From Euryarchaeota archaeon UBA13 (lineage in GTDB: Archaea; Thermoplasmatota; Poseidoniia; Poseidoniales; Poseidoniaceae): 11,895 nt of DNA. The stretch lies in assembly GCA_002495945.1 (NCBI GenBank), contig DAHU01000001.1:1-11895 (forward strand). Direction: 5' to 3'. The notes beneath the pieces were generated by a model. The model ran no database searches, was not told where the DNA came from, and saw nothing but the letters and a program-made list of their open reading frames with translations. The position numbers were made by a program, and so were the translations under genes. Each line of letters starts with the position of its first letter. The first letter of the stretch is position 1. Positions 7,280-11,895 of this stretch are shown piece after piece.

Positions 7280-7364
7280 TGGCGCAGAGAGAGGGATTCG
7301 AACCCCCGCGTCTTACGACAGTGGATTTCAAGTCCACCGCACTACCGGGCTATGCGATCTCTGC
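7280..7364 (-). tRNA. tRNA-Ser (anticodon UGA), CCA encoded
   Basis: The minus strand folds into a class II tRNA. The acceptor stem pairs GCAGAGA with TCTCTGC, the discriminator base is G, and CCA is encoded at 7282-7280. The D arm contains AGCCCGGTAG. The anticodon arm GTGGA-CTTGAAA-TCCAC has anticodon TGA (7330-7328), and a 13-nt variable arm carries a GTC/GAC stem. The T arm is GGGGG-TTCGAAT-CCCTC. The long variable arm, G discriminator and UGA anticodon all agree on serine. No intron is seen. It lies between the SCO gene and the lipoprotein gene, all on the same strand. Confidence 0.96.
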
Positions 7365-7388
7365 AACAAATTGGCGGAATGATTACTC

Positions 7389-7420
7389 TTTGTAGTATTT
7401 TGCCCTAAACTAACTACAAA
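7389..7420. repeat. 8-bp perfect inverted repeat between the SCO gene and tRNA-Ser
   Basis: TTTGTAGT (7389-7396) and ACTACAAA (7413-7420) are perfect inverted copies with a 16-nt spacer, 13 nt after the SCO stop codon. On the minus strand the region is also T-rich. It may be the transcription end of the oxidase/SCO operon or a protein-binding site, and it overlaps the possible tRNA promoter. By-eye call without folding energy. Confidence 0.35.
7393..7401 (-). promoter_or_regulatory. Possible TATA box of tRNA-Ser
   Basis: The minus strand reads AAAATACTA, centred about 33 nt before the mature 5' end of the tRNA. That would place the transcript start about 6 nt upstream of the tRNA, a normal archaeal arrangement. 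It sits inside the inverted repeat described for this gap, so the two calls compete. Confidence 0.3.
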
Positions 7421-7432
7421 TAAATTACCGAG

Positions 7433-8980
7433 TTACTGGGAATTATCCTGAGATCTTCTACCAATTCTAATTGCAGCAATCGATATCGCAGCAATAGCAA
7501 TCATGCTTGAAAATCCTGGGGTTCGATTTGACCCATTATCAACTAATCCTTCATCCTCTACGAGGTTTTCAAGATCCTCAATAAACTCCTCGGCACTCCA
7601 ACTATCTCCAGTCCAAGCGATTACTGGCTTCCTTTGAGTATCGAGAATCAGTGTGGTTGTGGAGTGACCAACATAGTATTCCTCTTCAACATCAGCTAAG
7701 ACACAAGACAACATTGAATCCTCGGGCCATTCGTAGCCTTCATCGCACATGCAATGCTTACCAGCACCGCTGCCCATCTCCCAACCATGGCCATTACATG
7801 CTTCTTGCTCACTATCAGCAAACACTCCGGGAATGGGTATGGTTGAATCATCGGTATAGTTCGGCGCCCAAGCGAGATAATTTGGTTCAATTATTGAATC
7901 CATACCAACATTAGTAGCCTGCCAAACAGCACTTGTTTCGTTCCATTCATGCAATTCCCACCACCAACTATTATTGTCATCTGCTGGATTCTCGCCTGCT
8001 ACTGATTCAAGGTAATGGCCAAATTGAGAATCGGGTGCTGAAAAACTAACTCCAGCACCATCAAAGGCTGAGGTTGTCAATTGCCAACCAGTCATTTGGG
8101 TTATCTCTTGATACGCAGTAGAATTATCGGGAAATACCACAGATACTGATGAATTATCGGATTGTGGAGCGATGAGCAAGGATTCATCGGTGTTTGAAGC
8201 AACCCACGCAATGTTCTTGCTATCAGGATGAGAAAGTGCATCTGGTCCAAGCGTTACTGTTTGCCATGACGCTGCATCGTTATCGTATGTCATCAGTTCC
8301 CAGTACCAGGAATTATCCGTAGGAGCATCAATACCGTTGATTCCAGTAAGCGTGGTGCCATTATTCGATTGTATTGTATAATTTAATTCCCAGCCAGCCT
8401 CATCGGCAGCGAACTTAGTTGTCGACCACGCAGTTGGAGTATTCATCAATTCGCTAGCAACGCCGGATTTATTGACAAATACTACGGTTGAATCTTCGGC
8501 TTGATGACCATTAATCTCCCCGAGATGAGCATCGATTACATTTTTCTGAACAATTAATCCGAATCTGCTCCAAATATCTTCCATGTACTCCAAGTCACCA
8601 GTCAGGTGTGGCCATTCTGCACCGTGCATTTCTGTGTAGGCTTTCAGCGCCTCTGGTGTGTCATACTCTGGATCAACACTGATTGAAATAATCGAGATAT
8701 GTTCTTGATAATCAGCACTCAGACCATCCTCTACTGAACGTAACAGTTGGGTTATAATTGGACATACATCCGGACATTTAGTGAAAATAAATGCCACGAC
8801 AACAACATCACCCCGGAAATCGGTTAGATTCATCTGCTGATTATCTTGGTTGGTGAGAGTAAAATCATCAACAGGGGGGCGAGATAATTGATACCCTTTG
8901 TAGGCAGATGTTGTTGGTAATGCCGAGACGAAGAACATCGTAGCGATAAGAATGGCTACTAGTGCTTTCCTTGAAACCAT
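7433..8980 (-). CDS. SCO/SenC-type copper assembly protein with large insertion and PGF-CTERM-like end
   Basis: SCO proteins are thioredoxin-fold copper chaperones that load the CuA site of cytochrome oxidase on the outer membrane face. This one has 515 residues, against roughly 200-300 for typical SCO proteins. Order: signal peptide (1 to about 26); first SCO part (36 to about 147) with the copper motif CPDVCP (C69, C73) and SISVDPEYDTPE; two related repeats (about 164-270 and 278-380) with SWYWEL/SWWWEL cores resembling DUF4430; a four-Cys EGF-like module (C395, C410, C412, C426; CNGHG, CMCDEGYEW); then YYVGHSTTTLILD (435-447), the best match to the copper-ligand His segment of SCO (H439), followed by WTGDSWSAEEFIEDL. 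The end is TPGF (487-490), a hydrophobic stretch and RR, like a PGF-CTERM signal. H159 (NGHQAEDST) is a rival for the SCO histidine. It lies 33 nt after subunit IV in the same orientation, which fits oxidase assembly. Confidence 0.88.
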   Translation of the reverse strand: MVSRKALVAILIATMFFVSALPTTSAYKGYQLSRPPVDDFTLTNQDNQQMNLTDFRGDVVVVAFIFTKCPDVCPIITQLLRSVEDGLSADYQEHISIISISVDPEYDTPEALKAYTEMHGAEWPHLTGDLEYMEDIWSRFGLIVQKNVIDAHLGEINGHQAEDSTVVFVNKSGVASELMNTPTAWSTTKFAADEAGWELNYTIQSNNGTTLTGINGIDAPTDNSWYWELMTYDNDAASWQTVTLGPDALSHPDSKNIAWVASNTDESLLIAPQSDNSSVSVVFPDNSTAYQEITQMTGWQLTTSAFDGAGVSFSAPDSQFGHYLESVAGENPADDNNSWWWELHEWNETSAVWQATNVGMDSIIEPNYLAWAPNYTDDSTIPIPGVFADSEQEACNGHGWEMGSGAGKHCMCDEGYEWPEDSMLSCVLADVEEEYYVGHSTTTLILDTQRKPVIAWTGDSWSAEEFIEDLENLVEDEGLVDNGSNRTPGFSSMIAIAAISIAAIRIGRRSQDNSQ

Positions 8981-9000
8981 GGGCCGACCTGTGGAGGGGG

Positions 9001-9009
9001 CTATATGAA
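9001..9009 (-). promoter_or_regulatory. Possible TATA-like box before the SCO gene
   Basis: The minus strand reads TTCATATAG, centred about 25 nt before the SCO ATG at 8980, in the 33-nt gap after subunit IV. It could give the SCO gene its own start of transcription in addition to read-through from the oxidase genes. An AGGT also lies near the ATG at loose Shine-Dalgarno distance. Weak evidence. Confidence 0.28.
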
Positions 9010-9013
9010 TGCT

Positions 9014-9403
9014 TCATCTTTTTGTGGCGTAATCCCAGTCAGGGGTGCACCACGAAGGCAATTCTGTGATTGCTTCCGGATTTGAAAGACCAATCCCCCA
9101 AAGCATCAACAAAACAAATAGCACAGGGAACAGCGCAGTTCTGGTGTAAATTCTTGGGTCGCCTCGCAAATGCATGAAGTATGCGGCAATACCATATCCT
9201 TTGATTATTCCAACCACGATTAGAATGCCCCAAACCATAAATCTGGTTATTGCAATGCTCGTACCGGGGATTTCGGTAAAGAATACGGCAGCAACCTCGA
9301 ACAACGTAAAGAACATCAATACTTGGAAGTTCCAAAAGTAGATGTCTTTGCCCGTTTTGTCAAGTAGCCACTTTTCTAATCCTGTTGCTGCATGTTCGCC
9401 CAT
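9014..9403 (-). CDS. Cytochrome c oxidase subunit IV (prokaryotic CtaF/CyoD-like)
   Basis: A 129-residue membrane protein with three predicted spans (about 25-43, 55-77 and 88-105). The segment IIKGYGIAAYFMHLRGD (66-82) matches the conserved second-helix end of the small prokaryotic subunit IV family (K...yFMHL), which supports assembly or stability of haem-copper oxidases. The family is poorly conserved, so placement also relies on context: it lies directly downstream of subunit III and upstream of the SCO assembly gene. The start at 9403 is fixed by a strong Shine-Dalgarno sequence just upstream that overlaps the subunit III stop codon. The C-terminal tail (LPSWCTPDWDYATKR) is short and polar. 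Nothing indicates truncation. Confidence 0.85.
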   Translation of the reverse strand: MGEHAATGLEKWLLDKTGKDIYFWNFQVLMFFTLFEVAAVFFTEIPGTSIAITRFMVWGILIVVGIIKGYGIAAYFMHLRGDPRIYTRTALFPVLFVLLMLWGIGLSNPEAITELPSWCTPDWDYATKR

Positions 9404-9407
9404 TTTT

Positions 9408-9414
9408 TCACCTC
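9408..9414 (-). promoter_or_regulatory. Shine-Dalgarno sequence for subunit IV
   Basis: GAGGTGA on the minus strand lies 4 nt before the ATG at 9403 and is complementary to the usual archaeal 16S 3' end (CACCUC). It includes the first two bases of the subunit III TGA stop. This decides the subunit IV start and shows that internal operon genes use Shine-Dalgarno initiation here. Confidence 0.8.
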
Positions 9415-10720
9415 AATACAAATAGAATGCTGGGAATATAACTACCCAAGCCAAATCCACAAAGTGCCAATACAAACCGAAATACTCGATACCTTGGCCG
9501 TTGTCCTCATCATAACCGACTGTATCTGCTTTGAATACCAGATAGAGCATGATTAGTAGACCGACGAATACGTGCAGTCCGTGTGCACCAGTCGCAACAT
9601 AGAAGATTGAACCTTGTACGGTTCCAACGGTAAAACCTTCAGCCACAAGGTGACTCCATTCAACCAGCTTTAGTACGATAAACATCGAACCAAGCAACAA
9701 TGTTGCAATTAGGTAGTTTCTAACTGCTGTCTTCTTGTCTGGAAGTAGGAACCTCAAAACGCCCTTAGGTGCTTCCCAATCCTTTGCCTTGGCAGTCTTG
9801 AGAGCAAGGACGATGGTATATGATGAGATAATCAGCGCGAATGTATTGACTGCACCTGGCAGCATAGTCCAAAAGTCACCCGTTCCCGCAGCACCGTCTG
9901 GTCGAAGATAATCAGATGCTGTAAGGACGATATCACCCTCTGTGGCACCAACTGAACACTTCCCGTCATCAAATGCCCATTTTGTACACCACTCGGTTCT
10001 AATTCTGAGATAAGACGAGAAGAATGTTGCGAATACCATCACTTCAGACATAATGAATACCCAGATTCCGGCTTTTCTGATGTGCTCTCCCTCAAACGGT
10101 GCAGAGGTTGCAATTTGCTCGCCATGTCCAATAAATGGCAAATCTTCTCGCCACCAATTAGCCACACCAACCATGATAATGGCAAGACCAATAGTACTCA
10201 GTACCAAATCTCCGAAGACGAAGGTGCCACCTTGAGACATTAATGCTCGAAGTGCTTCAACAAAATCTGGGAATCCCATGAGGAATAATAGCACACCAAT
10301 ACAGAAAATAATCGGTGATGCTGAGCCGTGGTGTTCATCATGATGATCGTCATGACCGTCATCATGACCATGATCATCTTGCGGCTGAATTGAATTGATG
10401 AATCCTCCAATGCCCAAGAATATTGCATAGATTACACTAATTATGAGTATGGTAAGTCCTGCAACCCAATATGTTAGGTATGATAGATGGGCATCTATTT
10501 CTTCATGATGTAAGTGAGCCAGTTCTTCTTCGCTAACAGTAGGGTCATCCATTGCATCATAGTATACTGATTTAGCATCATCATATGTATCATGTTTGAC
10601 GCTGCCAACACCCAAGCCAAGGGCAGCAAACGCTACTATTCCAATCGTTAAGATTGCTCCAGCCATTAGAACGGCTCGTCCCCAAACAGAGTTGTCGACG
10701 TGGTTATTGAAACCGCTCAT
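9413..10720 (-). CDS. coxC: Cytochrome c oxidase subunit III with N-terminal two-helix, His-rich extension
   Basis: Subunit III of the aa3-type terminal oxidase, a membrane protein that supports proton uptake and stability of subunit I. It has 435 residues against about 260-300 for the usual seven-helix form. The family core spans about 133-435: two helices (134-155, 168-188) ending in NWWRED, then HIRKAGIWVFIMSEVMVF (213-230, with the conserved SE pair), a helix near 285-306, a helix near 334-354, TGAHGLHVFVGLL (377-389) and YWHFVDLAWVVIFP (417-430). In front is an extra 132-residue region with two more membrane helices (about 14-40 and 84-109), an acidic loop between them, and a linker with seven His and eight Asp/Glu in residues 115-131. 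The start at 10720 overlaps the subunit I stop (ATGA), which implies translational coupling. The core call is firm; the role of the extension is unknown. Confidence 0.95.
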   Translation of the reverse strand: MSGFNNHVDNSVWGRAVLMAGAILTIGIVAFAALGLGVGSVKHDTYDDAKSVYYDAMDDPTVSEEELAHLHHEEIDAHLSYLTYWVAGLTILIISVIYAIFLGIGGFINSIQPQDDHGHDDGHDDHHDEHHGSASPIIFCIGVLLFLMGFPDFVEALRALMSQGGTFVFGDLVLSTIGLAIIMVGVANWWREDLPFIGHGEQIATSAPFEGEHIRKAGIWVFIMSEVMVFATFFSSYLRIRTEWCTKWAFDDGKCSVGATEGDIVLTASDYLRPDGAAGTGDFWTMLPGAVNTFALIISSYTIVLALKTAKAKDWEAPKGVLRFLLPDKKTAVRNYLIATLLLGSMFIVLKLVEWSHLVAEGFTVGTVQGSIFYVATGAHGLHVFVGLLIMLYLVFKADTVGYDEDNGQGIEYFGLYWHFVDLAWVVIFPAFYLY

Positions 10721-11895
10721 TCTTCAGCCCCCTTTGGTTTTGCTTCCCACAATTTCTTGGCAATGGACTTCTTGTCACTAGTGTCACCGTGATGACCGTA
10801 CAGTTCGTTCATATCACCTTGAGTTGGGATATCATGGAATGATGGAGTTGGAGGTGGTGAGGTTGTCGACCATTCTAGTGACCAACCACCCCACGGATCC
10901 TTGCCAACAGGTTCTCCATTCCGACCTGATGCGAAGATATTCCAGACCAAGAGTAATTGGCTCAGTCCGAAGATGAAGGCAAAGATGCTGACCGCCATAT
11001 TGTACTCAGCGAAACCTGTTTCTTCAAGATAAGAGTGAGTTCTTCTTGGCATGCCCATAATACCTAATTTGTGCATTGGCCAAAAGGCAGCATTGTATGA
11101 CGAGAAGCCGATTAAGAAGTGCCACATACCAAGTGTTTCGTTTAATTTCCTACCAGTAACCTTCGGATACCAGTAATAGACTCCTGACAATAATCCAAAC
11201 ACAGTACCACCAATGAATACATAGTGGAAGTGAGCGACTACGAAGTAAGAATCGTGGAAGTGTACATCAAGACCGGCAACAGGGAAGAACATTCCCGAAA
11301 TACCGCCAAGAGTGAAAGTGACAAGGAAACCTAGAGACCACAATGTATGAGTCTTCATTACCAAACTACCACCCCATATGGTTGCTAACCAATTGAATAT
11401 CTTCGCTCCGGTTGGTATAGCAACAGCCATGGTGGTTATCATGAAAGCGGCACGCCAGAAGGCATCCATACCAGAGGTTAGCATGTGGTGGCCCCAAACG
11501 ATAAATCCAACAACACCGATACCAGCCATGGCGAATACCATCGACTTGTAGCCGAAAATCGATCTTCTTGCACTTGTAGCAAGTACCTCTGATACAATAC
11601 CAAAGGCTGGTATAATAACAACATAAACTTCAGGATGACCAAAGAACCAGAATAAGTGTTGGAACAGTAAACTGTCGCCACCACTGGTGAAGAAAACCGT
11701 GCCAATCGTGTGGTCAAACAGCAGGAATACGATGCCAATAATCAATGCAGGTAGTGACATATACAGCATAAATACGCTGACAAACACTGACCAAGTGAAT
11801 AGCGGCATCTTCATCCATGTTACACCGGGGGCTCGCATGGTGAATACCGTCGTAATGAAGTTGACACCACCAAGTGTTGAAGATGCACCAAGCAT
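10717..11895 (-). CDS. coxA: Cytochrome c oxidase subunit I, C-terminal part (5' end beyond window)
   Basis: The last 392 residues of the catalytic subunit that reduces O2 to water and pumps protons. The reading frame stays open to the window edge and the first residues (LGASSTLGGVNF) are internal to the family, so the ATG at the edge is not the real start. Visible active-site motifs, numbered within this fragment: GHPEVY (86-91) with the CuB His H87, the Glu E89 of A1-type oxidases and the cross-linked Tyr Y91; CuB ligands H136 and H137 in WGHHM; the K-channel lysine K165 in IPTGAKIF; and HDSYFVVAHFHYV with haem ligands H222 and H224. Spacings between these residues match mitochondrial subunit I to within one residue. 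The C-terminus has the usual DPWGG..LEW..SPPP stretch and a short charged tail. The N-terminal haem ligand and D-channel lie outside. It is the first visible gene of the operon I-III-IV-SCO. Confidence 0.97.
   Translation of the reverse strand: MLGASSTLGGVNFITTVFTMRAPGVTWMKMPLFTWSVFVSVFMLYMSLPALIIGIVFLLFDHTIGTVFFTSGGDSLLFQHLFWFFGHPEVYVVIIPAFGIVSEVLATSARRSIFGYKSMVFAMAGIGVVGFIVWGHHMLTSGMDAFWRAAFMITTMAVAIPTGAKIFNWLATIWGGSLVMKTHTLWSLGFLVTFTLGGISGMFFPVAGLDVHFHDSYFVVAHFHYVFIGGTVFGLLSGVYYWYPKVTGRKLNETLGMWHFLIGFSSYNAAFWPMHKLGIMGMPRRTHSYLEETGFAEYNMAVSIFAFIFGLSQLLLVWNIFASGRNGEPVGKDPWGGWSLEWSTTSPPPTPSFHDIPTQGDMNELYGHHGDTSDKKSIAKKLWEAKPKGAEE

Noticed and set aside
10325..10378. DNA repeat or palindromic operator rich in CATGA/GATCAT
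   Set aside because: The pattern is fully explained by alternating His and Asp codons in the subunit III linker.
11893..11895. ATG at the right edge as the true start of subunit I
   Set aside because: The following residues belong to the middle of the family, and the N-terminal helices and haem ligand are missing, so the gene continues outside the window.
1..11895. Defence system, prophage, transposon or toxin-antitoxin pair
   Set aside because: No transposase, integrase, nuclease, reverse transcriptase, methylase or paired small genes can be recognised on either strand.

Overview
The window looks like chromosomal DNA of an aerobic archaeon. The best guess is a planktonic euryarchaeon of the Marine Group II / Poseidoniales type (Thermoplasmatota). 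The sequence evidence is: a GAGGTGA Shine-Dalgarno sequence inside the oxidase operon; a TATA-like box about 28 nt before a start codon with almost no leader; a CCA-encoding tRNA-Ser; a PGF-CTERM-like sorting signal; and large secreted proteins with single C-terminal membrane anchors beside an aa3-type oxidase. The lineage is an inference; no rRNA or marker gene is present to prove it. The window is almost fully coding, and no gene-free stretch exceeds about 100 nt.

Layout from left to right. Positions 9-3447 (minus) hold a large secreted protein with six fasciclin (FAS1) domains, one membrane span and a short tryptophan-rich cytoplasmic module. A small SRPBCC-like protein overlaps its stop codon. 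Next is a bifunctional riboflavin gene ribD (minus, start probably 4540). Divergent from it is a diacylglycerol/sphingosine-kinase-like lipid kinase (plus, 4636-5676). The kinase stop codon directly abuts that of an oppositely oriented predicted lipoprotein with a membrane span and a charged cytoplasmic tail (5677-7212). A tRNA-Ser(UGA) follows on the minus strand at 7280-7364.

The right third is a respiratory operon on the minus strand, transcribed from the right edge leftwards: cytochrome c oxidase subunit I (cut by the window edge), subunit III, subunit IV, then a SCO/SenC-type copper assembly protein. Subunits I and III overlap by ATGA, and III and IV are separated by 9 nt carrying a strong ribosome binding site. 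SCO proteins deliver copper to the CuA site of subunit II, which is not in this window and may lie beyond the right edge.

The most unusual points are protein architectures rather than a new mobile or defence system. (1) The SCO fold appears split by two DUF4430-like repeats plus an EGF-like Cys module, and the protein ends in a PGF-CTERM-like signal. (2) Subunit III has an extra two-helix N-terminal extension with a His/Asp-rich linker. (3) In the FAS1 protein, cysteines of adjacent domains co-occur in a pattern that predicts three inter-domain disulfides. No CRISPR array, transposase, integrase or defence cassette is visible.
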